This document shows positions 1 through 8,036 of a stretch of 64,000 nucleotides of DNA, piece by piece; position 1 is the first letter of the stretch, and each line of letters begins with the position of its first letter. The notes beneath the pieces were generated by a model. It made no database searches and was not told the DNA's origin. It saw nothing but the letters and a program-made list of their open reading frames with translations. The position numbers and the translations under genes are program-made. The stretch is taken from contig JAJYWI010000021.1 of NCBI GenBank assembly GCA_021791535.1, forward strand, positions 42,507-106,506, written 5' to 3'. This DNA comes from Microcaldota archaeon (GTDB lineage: Archaea; Micrarchaeota; Micrarchaeia; Micrarchaeales; Micrarchaeaceae).

Positions 1-1
1 A

Positions 2-601
2 TACGCATACACCCTTTCAAGGGAGATTATGGGCTCCAAGGTGGTTGCAATAAGCGACTCCGAAGGTGGGGTCTACGACCCTGACGGGCTAGACCTGGCG
101 AAGCTTGATGAGGCGAAGAAGAGGACAGGCACAGTGCAGGGCTACAAGAGCAAGAAAGCCAAGAAGATATCCAACGAGGAGCTGCTTGAGCTAAAGGTAG
201 ACATACTCATACCCGCAGCGATTGAGAATCAGGTGAGGGCCGACAACGCGGACAGGATAAACTGCAAGCTTCTTCTAGAGCTTGCAAACGGGCCTGTTAC
301 ACCCGAAGCTACGAAGATACTTTTCGAGAAGAAGATACTAGACCTGCCAGACTTCCTTGTAAATTCCGGCGGCGTGATAGGTTCGTATTATGAATGGGTG
401 CAGAACATAACCGGAGACTACTGGGACACCGATCTCTTCTATGCAAAGCTTGACAAGAAGATAACCAAGTCATTCAACGCAACAATCGCGATGCAGAAGG
501 AGTATGCAGCGAAGGGCGAGAAGATAAACCCACGCATGGCTGCATACATAATAGCAGTTGAACGCGTTGCAAAGGCGATGAAGGCGCGCGGTTGGTACTA
601 A
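2..601 (+). CDS. gdhA: Glutamate dehydrogenase, C-terminal part (cut by window start)
   Basis: This is the C-terminal 199 residues of an NAD(P)-dependent glutamate dehydrogenase, which interconverts glutamate with 2-oxoglutarate and ammonia. The reading frame is open to the window edge, so the N-terminal catalytic domain lies outside. The Rossmann-domain half is visible: KVVAISDSEGGVYDPDGLD, then LIPAAIENQV, the ANGPVTPEA segment, and LPDFLVNSGGVIGSYYEWVQN, all diagnostic of the family. The ATG at position 29 is an internal methionine, not a start. The stop at 599-601 is followed by a convergent Nudix gene. Confidence 0.95.
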   Translation, partial: YAYTLSREIMGSKVVAISDSEGGVYDPDGLDLAKLDEAKKRTGTVQGYKSKKAKKISNEELLELKVDILIPAAIENQVRADNADRINCKLLLELANGPVTPEATKILFEKKILDLPDFLVNSGGVIGSYYEWVQNITGDYWDTDLFYAKLDKKITKSFNATIAMQKEYAAKGEKINPRMAAYIIAVERVAKAMKARGWY

Positions 602-609
602 ACCGATAT

Positions 610-1020
610 TCAGACATTCCAGCTGAGTAGCTTGCGCGAAATGCAGAGCGGTATTACTTTCTCCTCAATTATGTCAGGAAGCTTGATTCCCTCTCCCTTG
701 TAGTTTTCCTTTATAAACCTGAACTCTTCATATTCTGGATCGGAAAGTTTCGGATTTCCTTTCAACTCAACAAGGTAGGTGGAAAGGCGTACAGTTGCGT
801 CATCAAAAATCGCACCAGATTCAAAGTCGCCCATCTTTTCAAGTATCACAGAGCCGCAGTCCAGCTCCTCCTTTATTTCGCGGGTCAGTGCTTCCTCTTC
901 CGTTTCGCCTTGCTCCACCTTGCCCCCAAGGCTTGTCCATATATCCTTGCCAACTTTCCTCACCATTAGGAACGCGTTATTCTGTATGACGACCGCAGCG
1001 ACTTTGTGTATTATCTTCAT
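610..1020 (-). CDS. Nudix hydrolase
   Basis: A 136-residue Nudix hydrolase, which would cleave a nucleoside diphosphate linked to another group. The Nudix box is complete around residues 32-55: GGKVEQGETEEEALTREIKEE fits Gx5Ex7REUxEE, with the metal-binding glutamates present. The substrate cannot be told from sequence; the short single-domain form resembles MutT-like or 8-oxo-dGTP-type members. It is convergent with gdhA. It starts at an ATG about 34 nt from the end of the region upstream of the DUF429 gene. One of three Nudix genes in the window. Confidence 0.9.
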   Translation of the reverse strand: MKIIHKVAAVVIQNNAFLMVRKVGKDIWTSLGGKVEQGETEEEALTREIKEELDCGSVILEKMGDFESGAIFDDATVRLSTYLVELKGNPKLSDPEYEEFRFIKENYKGEGIKLPDIIEEKVIPLCISRKLLSWNV

Positions 1021-1054
1021 GTACTTATCTTCTTAGCTCGCTTATTTAATGGTT

Positions 1055-1837
1055 TCAAAACAGGTTTTTCTGAGTTCCTTTCATATGGTCGAATATTGGG
1101 GTCACTATGTAACCTTCCTTCATACTGCCCAGTATCGCGCACTTGTCGGGATGTTTCCAATAATAGTAGGCAATGTATGCGCAGAACACTGCATCGAGCA
1201 TGTCTTCGTGTTTCTTCAGCTCCGATTGCCTCATTGCATTCATTTTATCCCCCAACATGACATTGCTACCTATTTTGAGGCTTGGGTTTGCAGAGGATAA
1301 TCCCTTAATCAGCCTCTCGTATCTCTTGAACTCGCTAATGCGGAACGCTTCTTCCCTGTTAGGCTTCGCCTTGTACTTGATTATGCTGTTTAGACCGAAT
1401 AGCACGACCGTGGAGGGGTGCGGATAAACCTCGAATAACTTCCTTGTGCGTTCCATGCCCTTGACATTTGGATTGTGCTTGAACCCTAGTTCCTGCAAAG
1501 CCTTTACTAGTTCTTCGCCGCGTATCTTGCCGTTTGACCATGCACCAAGCCTTGTCCTGTTTGCAGGGTGGGCACCGGCATCGTATTTCCTGAAAAGATC
1601 ACCAACAATCTTCTCTGCGATTCTACGGCCTTCAACATTAGGCACAACGAGCGGCGCGTCTATTGCGATTAGTGCATCCTTCTTACCAACTTTGCCAGAC
1701 ACATAATCGGTTATTTCACTATCTGATACTACTATATCGGCATTCAGCAGCCTTCCCCTTTTCTCATCGCCTTCAATTATTGCTATCCCGGTGTTGTTCT
1801 TCTCAGACCACGCAAGGTCGATTCCAACGAACAACAT
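1055..1837 (-). CDS. DUF429 family protein (predicted RNase H-fold nuclease)
   Basis: A 260-residue member of the DUF429 family. The N-terminus MLFVGIDLAWS has the first acidic strand of an RNase H-like fold. Further family hallmarks are IAIDAPLVVPN, the conserved R-x-C/A-E region (GRRIAEKIVGD) and FEVYPHPSTVVLFG. A nuclease role is predicted for the family but not established. The ATG at 1837 is preferred over one 21 nt upstream because GGTGATT lies just before it, inside the longer version. Confidence 0.75.
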   Translation of the reverse strand: MLFVGIDLAWSEKNNTGIAIIEGDEKRGRLLNADIVVSDSEITDYVSGKVGKKDALIAIDAPLVVPNVEGRRIAEKIVGDLFRKYDAGAHPANRTRLGAWSNGKIRGEELVKALQELGFKHNPNVKGMERTRKLFEVYPHPSTVVLFGLNSIIKYKAKPNREEAFRISEFKRYERLIKGLSSANPSLKIGSNVMLGDKMNAMRQSELKKHEDMLDAVFCAYIAYYYWKHPDKCAILGSMKEGYIVTPIFDHMKGTQKNLF

Positions 1838-1875
1838 GCAATCACCACGTAATGGCACTGGATGTTCCGGTTATT

Positions 1876-2583
1876 TTACCTTCCTTTCCTAAGCAAACCG
1901 TATCCACAGACGAGTGCGGCGATTATCCCGCCTGCAACATCACCTATCACGTAAACATACCAGTTCGTGAAGTTCCCCGACGCTATAGCGGGGCCCATGA
2001 AAACCGCCGGGTTTGCAGCTGCGCCTGTGAACGGGCCAGCGAAGAGCGCGAGTACTACGAGAGTGAGTCCTACGCCTAGGCCGCCGATTCTTGATGCTAT
2101 CTTCTCGTTTGCCGCAGTCATGAAAACAGAGAATACAAGGAAGAAGGTTATCAGCGCCTCTATCATAACGCCTTGCATAACCGTTATGCCAGACGCAAGG
2201 GCAGGTACCCCCCAACCAGCAGCCGCGCCAAGATGTGTCGGTAGGACAGCCATAAGTACAAGGATTGCTATTGTCGCTCCAACTACCTGGGCAAGTATGT
2301 ACGCAATTGTATCGCGCAATCCGATTCTGCGCGCAACGAACATGCCAACCGTAACTGCCGGGTTTATGTGCCCTCCCGATATGTAAAGCGCGGCCGTCAC
2401 GGCGATGCCAAGCGCTATGCCGTATGCCAACGCAACAATCAGTATCGACACCCCACCGGCGTGCATCGCAGTCGTCGAGATGATCGCTCCGACTCCTATC
2501 GAAAGCAGCAAGAACGTCCCAAGCGCCTCAGCGAGGAGCTTCTGCCATAGTTTTATTGCCACGCAATCAAACTGTTTTAACAA
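1876..2583 (-). CDS. Aquaporin / MIP-family channel
   Basis: A 235-residue integral membrane channel of the major intrinsic protein family, moving water or small neutral solutes. Both NPA boxes are visible: SGGHINPAVT near residue 72 and AAANPAVFMGPA near residue 190, each in a re-entrant half-helix. About six hydrophobic segments surround them. The second box is followed by FMGPA rather than the usual R at the selectivity filter, so substrate preference is uncertain. The gene is followed by the DUF429 gene on the same strand. Confidence 0.93.
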   Translation of the reverse strand: MLKQFDCVAIKLWQKLLAEALGTFLLLSIGVGAIISTTAMHAGGVSILIVALAYGIALGIAVTAALYISGGHINPAVTVGMFVARRIGLRDTIAYILAQVVGATIAILVLMAVLPTHLGAAAGWGVPALASGITVMQGVMIEALITFFLVFSVFMTAANEKIASRIGGLGVGLTLVVLALFAGPFTGAAANPAVFMGPAIASGNFTNWYVYVIGDVAGGIIAALVCGYGLLRKGR

Positions 2584-2894
2584 TCATCTTTTATATTTCT
2601 TGCTATGGCATATCAGGTCCTTGACGTCCATCCCATAACGGCCTGATCTTTTGAATATCTCTATAATGTTTGCGTTCCCAAGCTCAATGCCGTTTATTCC
2701 AAGGGATCTTATCACAGTGCTTATCTTCTTTGCGGAATCGGCCTCTATTTCAATGTAGGGCTTGACAAGCGGCCACCTTGCCATGTCTATCTCCCCACCT
2801 TTGTATCTAGCTTTGTATTTCTTTAGGGCTGCACGAAGCGCATTCTCGTCAAAATCTATTATCTTGGTCTCTATTTCCTTCGTAAAACTACAAT
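2584..2894 (-). pseudogene. CYTH-domain (class IV adenylate cyclase-like) remnant
   Basis: A decayed relative of the intact CYTH gene at 38439-38969. It shares EIETKIIDFDEN at the N-terminus and RWP...IEIEA plus GIELGN at the C-terminus. About 85 central residues, which carry the substrate-binding basic strands, are missing, with the frame preserved across the join. No usable start codon remains: the open frame runs straight up into the 3' end of tRNA-Ser(GCT), where the homologue has its ATG. Its abutment on a tRNA 3' end suggests a recombination scar. Confidence 0.7.
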
Positions 2895-2980
2895 CGCCGG
2901 GGGCGAGATTCGAACTCGCGGAAGCCATTTCTGACTAAACAGCTTAGCAGGCTGCCGCCCTACCACTAGGCGACCCCGGC
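2895..2980 (-). tRNA. tRNA-Ser(GCT)
   Basis: On the minus strand the 86-nt sequence has a 7-bp acceptor stem GCCGGGG/CCCCGGC with discriminator G. The anticodon loop is CTGCTAA (anticodon GCT, reading AGC/AGU). A long variable arm is typical of class II tRNA-Ser, and the T loop is TTCGAAT. No CCA is encoded and no intron is seen. The CYTH remnant begins immediately 3' of it. Confidence 0.93.
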
Positions 2981-3111
2981 CCGTTATCATTAGCCACACA
3001 ACCCTTTTATTGCTTCGGAGGATACCCCCCAACCGCTTGCATTGGTTACGTCTTTAGAGGAATGCAGTGCTTGCTTATGCATCAATATGTCCGCTGATCG
3101 CAATGTGCTTT

Positions 3112-3385
3112 TTCGACTAGTGGCAGAAGCCGCCTTGCGCTCTGCACCCATGAAGGATGGTCTGCGCTTTGGCTCGGCCCTGTATCCTAAGAGCATAGCT
3201 TTGCCATGCTTAGGGTTGCTCCTTCCGGCCTGGCCCGGTTCACATAGTGAGCTACCACATAGGGCAGGACGTCTACGCTTCCGCGCAGGTCCGGCACAGA
3301 TGCATGGCACTCGGACGGCATTGGCCCGCCAAAAGGGATTTGCGGATTGGAGACCCTTAGCCTCCAGCCTATCTGCCACAGATAT
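3112..3385 (-). ncRNA. ffs: 7S signal recognition particle RNA
   Basis: Minus-strand structural RNA. The universal SRP helix 8 core is present near 3212-3245, including GGCCAGGCCGGAAGGAGCA, which binds the SRP54 M domain. The ends pair: GTGGCAGA (3372-3379) with TCTGCCAC (3120-3127), which sets the approximate boundaries and an archaeal-type length near 270 nt. A TATA-like ATATTTAAAT lies at 3397-3406, about 25 nt before the inferred 5' end. Its protein partner SRP54 is encoded at 24610-25905. Exact ends are estimated. Confidence 0.88.
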
Positions 3386-3396
3386 AGCCAGTCCCG

Positions 3397-3433
3397 AATT
3401 TAAATATGTTCACCTTCTAATCTGTTTATATAT
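3397..3433. promoter_or_regulatory. Divergent TATA boxes: SRP RNA and aIF2-beta
   Basis: Two back-to-back archaeal TATA elements. ATATTTAAAT on the minus strand serves the SRP RNA. TTTATATA (3425-3432) on the plus strand would place the aIF2-beta transcript start near 3455. This is inferred from spacing alone. Confidence 0.55.
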
Positions 3434-3466
3434 CTAGGCAGCATAAGCATAATGAAAGGATTTAGC

Positions 3467-3883
3467 ATGAGCGACGAAGAGTATATGAAGCTACTTGACC
3501 GCGCCTTCAGCAAGGCGCACATCGTTTCCAGCGAAAGCTCTGACTTCGTGATACCGAAGGTCGATTCGATAGTGCAGGGGAACAAGACAATCGTCAGGAA
3601 CATAGGCATCATAGCAGACAAGGCGAGAAGAGACCCCAAGGAGATAGCGAGGTACATAAGCAGGGAGCTTGCCGTCCCCGTGGGGATCGACGAGCAGCGC
3701 ATGGTGATAAGCGGAAGGTTCCAGGCCGCGGATATGGACAAGCGCATACAGCGCTATTTCGAGATTTACGTCATATGCAGGGAATGCCACAAGCCAGACA
3801 CAAGGCTCGAAGGCGCAGGCCGCGGCATGTTCTATCTAGTTTGCGAGGCGTGCGGCTCGCGCTATGGCGTGAAGCACTACTAG
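3467..3883 (+). CDS. eif2b: Translation initiation factor aIF2 beta subunit
   Basis: A 138-residue aIF2-beta, part of the heterotrimer that delivers initiator Met-tRNA to the small ribosomal subunit. The central alpha/beta domain (VDSIVQGNKTIVRN, REL.VP.GIDEQRMVISGRF) is followed by the C-terminal zinc ribbon CREC...CEAC. The ATG at 3467 is preferred to one 15 nt upstream, because the TATA box at 3425-3432 predicts transcription starting after the upstream ATG. It is followed after 7 nt by aIF1A, forming an initiation-factor pair. Confidence 0.95.
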   Translation: MSDEEYMKLLDRAFSKAHIVSSESSDFVIPKVDSIVQGNKTIVRNIGIIADKARRDPKEIARYISRELAVPVGIDEQRMVISGRFQAADMDKRIQRYFEIYVICRECHKPDTRLEGAGRGMFYLVCEACGSRYGVKHY

Positions 3884-3890
3884 TGGTACT

Positions 3891-4199
3891 ATGAGAAAAA
3901 GTGGAGTCGACGAGAGGAGGGGTGCGCCGATCGAGTACAGGCTGAAGCTTCCGGAACAGGGCGAGGTCATCGGCACTGTGGCGAAGACAGCCGGCGCAAC
4001 GAAATTCTTCGTAGACTGCAGTGATGGGAAGCAGCGGCTCTGCTCCATACCTGGAAGGTTCAGGCGGCGCTTCTGGGTGAAGGAGAACGACGTTGTGATA
4101 GTCAAGCCATGGGTTGTGCAGAGCGATATCAGGGGCGACATAGTCTGGAGGTATAGCGTGATGGACATAAACAAGCTCAGGGAGAAGCAGCTTGTATGA
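3891..4199 (+). CDS. eif1a: Translation initiation factor aIF1A
   Basis: A 102-residue OB-fold initiation factor that binds the A site of the small subunit during start selection. Family features are EGEVIGTV-like EQGEVIGTVAKTAGATKF, CSDGKQRLCSIPGRFRRRFWVKENDVVIVKPW, and a C-terminal WRYS...QV tail. It lies 7 nt after aIF2-beta and is presumably cotranscribed. Confidence 0.95.
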   Translation: MRKSGVDERRGAPIEYRLKLPEQGEVIGTVAKTAGATKFFVDCSDGKQRLCSIPGRFRRRFWVKENDVVIVKPWVVQSDIRGDIVWRYSVMDINKLREKQLV

Positions 4200-4256
4200 A
4201 CTCCTTCCAAAGTGTAGCTTTATCTCTCTACAACTACAGAGTCTTTTTAAACCTGA

Positions 4257-4279
4257 AACGAGTATTCAAATCACTCGTT
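4257..4279. promoter_or_regulatory. Inverted repeat upstream of cdc6
   Basis: A perfect 7-bp inverted repeat, AACGAGT (4257-4263) and ACTCGTT (4273-4279), with a 9-nt AT-rich spacer. It sits between a TATA-like TTTTTAAA (about 4243-4250) and the cdc6 start at 4293. It could be an autoregulatory operator or an Orc1-binding element; no classical ORB motif is recognised. Confidence 0.35.
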
Positions 4280-4292
4280 GTAAGGTGCCATC

Positions 4293-5507
4293 ATGCAAAC
4301 GCTTAACGACCTACTCGGCGAATCAAAAATATTTTTGAGTAGGGAGGCTCTCTCACCGCATTACACTCCGAAGAAGTTGGTGTTCAGGGAGAAGGAGATA
4401 AACAGCATAGAGCGTGCAGTCGCTCCTTCGCTCAAAGGCGACAGGGGGCGAAACCTCTTCATATACGGCAAGACAGGCACTGGGAAAACCTCGTGCGTCA
4501 ACTACGTGATAGAGGAGATAAAGCAGATACCGAACACGAAGGCGAAGATATCGTACATAAACTGCAGGATATACAACTCGAGGTTCAAGGTACTGGCAAA
4601 GGTGACAAGCGACCACCTGCCCACATACGCGAAGCGGGGTTACGGCGCTGTCGACCTCTACGAAAGGCTTAGGAACTGGGTGGAGGAGGACAGCAAGATA
4701 TTCGTCGCCGTGCTGGACGAGATCGACATGGTAAAGGACCTGGACGACCTGATATACACGCTCACGAGGATAAACAGCGACATAAAGGCCGGCGGGGTGT
4801 CCATGATAGGAATATCAAACCGGGTATCCTTCAAGGAGGACCTAGATCCGAGGAGCCTTTCGGCACTTTACGAGACGGAGCTCGTCTTCCCACCGTATTA
4901 TGCCACAGAGCTCTATGCGATAATAAAAGAAAGGGCGGAAATCGGCTTCAGGAAGGGCGTTGCGAGCGACGAGGTGCTGCACTACATAGCTGCACAGGCG
5001 GCTAAGGAGGGCGGCGACGCGCGGTTCTCGCTAAAGGTGCTTGCCAGGGCAGGAGAGCTCAGCGAAGAGCGGAAGATCCCAACCATAACAATGACGGAGG
5101 CGCAGGACGGCGTCAGGATGGCCGAGAACGAATCCGTTTACGAGCTGATAGGGACGCTTCCAGAGCACCAGAAGCTTGTGCTATACTCTGTTGCGCTGCT
5201 CACCCGGAGCGGCGGCACGTACAAGAAGCTCACCGATGGCGTCGACACCTACCTGTTCAGCGGAGAGGTCTACAACCGCTACAGGTCAATATGCGATAAC
5301 ATGAAGAAGGAGCCGAAGAGTGAACGGTGGTACAGGAAATACCTGTCTGAGCTTGAGATGCAGGGCCTGATAGCAGCTTTCGAATCAGGCAAGGGAATAC
5401 GCGGGCACACCAAGCTTGTCAAGCTTTTGGTGCCTACGAAGAAGACGTGCGATGTGCTTGAGAAAGACCTTTTCGGAGTGCCTGAGCATAACGGGGGGGC
5501 TGCGTAG
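4293..5507 (+). CDS. cdc6: Orc1/Cdc6 replication initiator
   Basis: A 404-residue AAA+ ATPase that recognises replication origins and loads MCM. Walker A is GKTGTGKT near residue 60 and Walker B is VAVLDEID near residue 148. Sensor 1 is in GVSMIGISNR, sensor 2 in GDARFSLKVLARAGE, and a winged-helix C-terminal region follows (from about 290). The ATG at 4293 follows a short leader. An origin is often close to this gene in archaea, but none is proven here. The next gene, RNase P p30, starts 9 nt downstream. Confidence 0.95.
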   Translation: MQTLNDLLGESKIFLSREALSPHYTPKKLVFREKEINSIERAVAPSLKGDRGRNLFIYGKTGTGKTSCVNYVIEEIKQIPNTKAKISYINCRIYNSRFKVLAKVTSDHLPTYAKRGYGAVDLYERLRNWVEEDSKIFVAVLDEIDMVKDLDDLIYTLTRINSDIKAGGVSMIGISNRVSFKEDLDPRSLSALYETELVFPPYYATELYAIIKERAEIGFRKGVASDEVLHYIAAQAAKEGGDARFSLKVLARAGELSEERKIPTITMTEAQDGVRMAENESVYELIGTLPEHQKLVLYSVALLTRSGGTYKKLTDGVDTYLFSGEVYNRYRSICDNMKKEPKSERWYRKYLSELEMQGLIAAFESGKGIRGHTKLVKLLVPTKKTCDVLEKDLFGVPEHNGGAA

Positions 5508-5515
5508 GTGCTTCT

Positions 5516-6031
5516 TTGTACTACGATATTGTTTTCAGCTCATGCAACATCGACGGCAGCCTTGTATCAAGGCTTGGATTCTCAAAGATCGGCGTGATAC
5601 CAGATAGTATAGCATTCTTGGATCTCGAAAAGCAGGGTGTTGGTAAGGAAAGGAAGGTGATTGCCAGCGGCCCTGCCGGAAAGCTCATATCGGCTGCGAA
5701 CATGGGCGTCGCTGCTGTATACCTGAAAGGCATGGAAGCGGACAAGAAGCTGATGGCCTCGTTGGCGGACAATGGCGTGGCCCTATGCATATCGCTATCA
5801 GACATAACGGAGAACGACGGGCTCAGGCGTTCCCATACGATATTCAAGGCCGGCCGCCTGCTCTCAAGTGCGAGGAAAAACGGCGTCGACATCGCTTTCG
5901 TGACCCTAGCAAGGTCGAGGAGCAGCATGTGCTCCTACATGCAGATTGTCGAGCTCGCGAAGCTCATAGGTGCCGAAGAGAGCTACGCCAGGAAGAGCAT
6001 AAGCGAGGTTAACGGCAGGCTGGTGGTCTGA
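5516..6031 (+). CDS. rnp3: RNase P protein component 3 (Rpp30)
   Basis: A 171-residue RNase P subunit with the TIM-barrel-like fold of the p30 family, supporting tRNA 5'-end maturation. Typical segments are YYDIVFSS at the N-terminus, GVALCISLSDI, and HTIFKAGRLLSSARKNGVDIAFVTLARS. A TTG start is used: GGTG lies 5 nt upstream and no ATG fits the family N-terminus. Its stop overlaps the start of the Pop5 homologue, so the two RNase P proteins are translationally coupled. Confidence 0.9.
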   Translation: MYYDIVFSSCNIDGSLVSRLGFSKIGVIPDSIAFLDLEKQGVGKERKVIASGPAGKLISAANMGVAAVYLKGMEADKKLMASLADNGVALCISLSDITENDGLRRSHTIFKAGRLLSSARKNGVDIAFVTLARSRSSMCSYMQIVELAKLIGAEESYARKSISEVNGRLVV

Positions 6032-6345
6032 TGATGCGGGAAAAACATAGATATATAGCTGTGGAGTCTGGCCATGCGGTTACGGAACCCGAGAGGGATG
6101 ACTTCGCGACAGGGCTCCGTATTGCGCTAATGCGCTGCATAGGCGAATCAAACTTCCACATGGTGAACCCAAGAGTAGTCGAATTCCTCAATGACAACAC
6201 CTTCATACTAAGGACCAGCCTAGCAGGCTGCGGCCATGTCATAGCTGCGCTTGCGCTCATCAAGAGGATAGGCGGCCGGGACGCGTACTTCTACACCTTG
6301 GGTGCTTCGGGAACCATCAAGGCGCTCAAAAAGAAACGGATGTGA
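6031..6345 (+). CDS. rnp2: RNase P protein component 2 (Pop5)
   Basis: A 104-residue Pop5-family protein, the partner of Rpp30 in archaeal RNase P. The C-terminal YFYTLGASGTIKALKKK is the family signature, and the N-terminal RYIAVE matches the RNP-like fold. The start ATG overlaps the rnp3 stop (TGATG). The stop codon lies at the very edge of an IS200/IS605-type end sequence. Confidence 0.88.
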   Translation: MMREKHRYIAVESGHAVTEPERDDFATGLRIALMRCIGESNFHMVNPRVVEFLNDNTFILRTSLAGCGHVIAALALIKRIGGRDAYFYTLGASGTIKALKKKRM

Positions 6346-6500
6346 CATCCTCCGGCGGCCGAAGCCGCGGGCTTGCATGGCGGTTTCTTCGGTCGCGATA
6401 TCCCACCCAATATGTTTCCACACCAGCTGCATGTAGCTGTTGTTTTCCTCTGGCCAACGCCTAAAACTCTGCAGCCTGCGCTTTCATCCAACCTTTAAAA
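6346..6500 (-). mobile_element. IS200/IS605-type right-end remnant
   Basis: Read on the minus strand, this stretch ends AAGCCCGCGGCTTCGGCC...GGAGGATGTCA, the hairpin-plus-tail that closes many IS200/IS605 (tnpB) elements and forms the end of their omega RNA. The stem is GCGGC/GCCGC with a TTCG loop at 6355-6368. Upstream of it a degraded frame contains CSWCGNIL, reminiscent of the TnpB zinc finger. No transposase or complete TnpB is present. The element abuts the rnp2 stop codon. Confidence 0.5.
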
Positions 6501-6604
6501 AGGTGGGTTTTAGGCTCGTTGCATTTATAAGCTTATATGCCCAATTACAATACGCTATTTTGTTTGACTGCTTTACCTGATTTACTTTAGTTTATGGTGT
6601 GAAG

Positions 6605-7303
6605 ATGTATCCGCAACAGACAGCATACGACAGGGGAGTGATGTTCGCTCCAGACGGCAGGCTTTTCCAGGTAGAATACGCAAGAGAGGCGGTCAAGAAG
6701 GGCGCAACGTCGGTAGGAATGGTAACGAAGGACAGCATAGTGTTCGTAGCTCATAAGAACATAACCGCGCCGCTTACCGTGCCCGCAAGCGTACAGAAGA
6801 TATTCCGCATCGATTCGTACATAGGCGTAACATACAGCGGTATAGTCGCCGATGGTCTGCACCTCATCAACATAATGAGAAGCAAGACGCAGACGCACAG
6901 GATGGTCTATAACGAGACAGAGTCGGTAGAGAGCATATCCAGGGACGTGTCAGAGGAGCTTCTTCTCGCCACGCAGTACGGCGGGATAAGGCCATATGCG
7001 ATATCCGTGCTGATAGGCGGCATCGACAAGGAGCCGAGGCTCTACGAGATAGACCCCGGGGCGACTGTTGCAGGCTACAAGGCAGATGCGATAGGGACAG
7101 GGAAGATCATAGCAGACGAGATGCTTACAAAAGAATACAGCGACGACATAAGCACAGAGGAGGCTTTGGCGCTGGGAGTGAAGATAATCAAGAAAGTAGC
7201 TGACAAGCAGCAGATAAACGAGAACAGCATCGACATAGCAACGATAACAAGGAAGGACGGCTTTGCGATGATGTCTCCTGACAAGGTATCTAAGTATCTC
7301 TGA
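6605..7303 (+). CDS. psmA: 20S proteasome alpha subunit
   Basis: A 232-residue alpha-type subunit forming the outer rings of the 20S proteasome. The alpha signature is YDRGVMFAPDGRLFQVEYAREAV at residues 8-30, with an N-terminal gating extension. There is no catalytic threonine, as expected for alpha. The ATG at 6605 is chosen because GGTG lies just upstream; a GTG six nt earlier is in frame. It leads a run of same-strand genes: SBDS, Rrp4, Rrp41, Rrp42, eL37, and RpoP, the classic archaeal proteasome-exosome superoperon. Confidence 0.97.
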   Translation: MYPQQTAYDRGVMFAPDGRLFQVEYAREAVKKGATSVGMVTKDSIVFVAHKNITAPLTVPASVQKIFRIDSYIGVTYSGIVADGLHLINIMRSKTQTHRMVYNETESVESISRDVSEELLLATQYGGIRPYAISVLIGGIDKEPRLYEIDPGATVAGYKADAIGTGKIIADEMLTKEYSDDISTEEALALGVKIIKKVADKQQINENSIDIATITRKDGFAMMSPDKVSKYL

Positions 7304-7339
7304 TATTTCTCTTACTATTCTGATGGAATCGTGAAGAAC

Positions 7340-8032
7340 ATGGCTTCTTCTAAGACAGTCATAGCAAAGTACGAAAGGAATGGCTCCGAGTTCGAGATAT
7401 TCGTAGATTCGGAGCTCGCGCACGACTACATAACCGGCAAGATAACCGACCCGCTCAGGGTCCTTGAGGCCGAGGAGATATTCAAGGACGCCAGAAAAGG
7501 CGAGAGGCAGAACAGCGAGAAGATAAAGAAGGTATTCGGCACGGACGACCTGGCGAAGGTGGTGGACACCATACTGAAGAAGGGCAACGTGCCTATAACA
7601 ACAGAGCAGAGGAACCGGCTCGTAGAGGACAAGAGGAAGCAGATAATCGCGTTGATAGCCAAGAACTCGATAGACCCGAGGACGAATGCACCGAACCCAC
7701 CGATGAGGATCGAGAACGCAATGAGAGAGGCGAAGGTGGCGATAGACCCATTCAAGAGCGCCAACGAGCAGATAGATGAGATAGTGAAAAGGCTGAGCGT
7801 GGTTATGCCGCTGAAGTTTACCACTGCCAAGATAAGCGTGACCATACCGGCCGAGTATGCCAATGGGTGCTTCGGTGTGCTCAAGCAGTACGGTCTCAAA
7901 TCTGAGCAATGGCTGCAGGACGGCTCTCTGCAGGCGATCCTCGAGTTCCCTGCCGGGATGCAGAGCGAGTTCTTCGATAGGATAAACAAGGCAACGCAGG
8001 GCAGGGCCGAGACAAAACTTTTGGAGAGTTGA
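7340..8032 (+). CDS. sdo1: SBDS family ribosome maturation protein
   Basis: A 230-residue homologue of Shwachman-Bodian-Diamond syndrome protein, which helps release anti-association factor from the large subunit. The FYSH domain ([19 protein letters not shown]...) is at the N-terminus. The middle domain includes [19 protein letters not shown], and a ferredoxin-like C-terminal domain follows. An in-frame GTG lies three codons upstream of the chosen ATG. It precedes rrp4 by 4 nt. Confidence 0.95.
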   Translation: MASSKTVIAKYERNGSEFEIFVDSELAHDYITGKITDPLRVLEAEEIFKDARKGERQNSEKIKKVFGTDDLAKVVDTILKKGNVPITTEQRNRLVEDKRKQIIALIAKNSIDPRTNAPNPPMRIENAMREAKVAIDPFKSANEQIDEIVKRLSVVMPLKFTTAKISVTIPAEYANGCFGVLKQYGLKSEQWLQDGSLQAILEFPAGMQSEFFDRINKATQGRAETKLLES

Positions 8033-8036
8033 TACG

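Noticed and set aside
2990-3437. Overlapping frames of about 130 codons on both strands
   Set aside because: The region is the SRP RNA gene; the frames are non-coding shadows of a GC-rich structured RNA.
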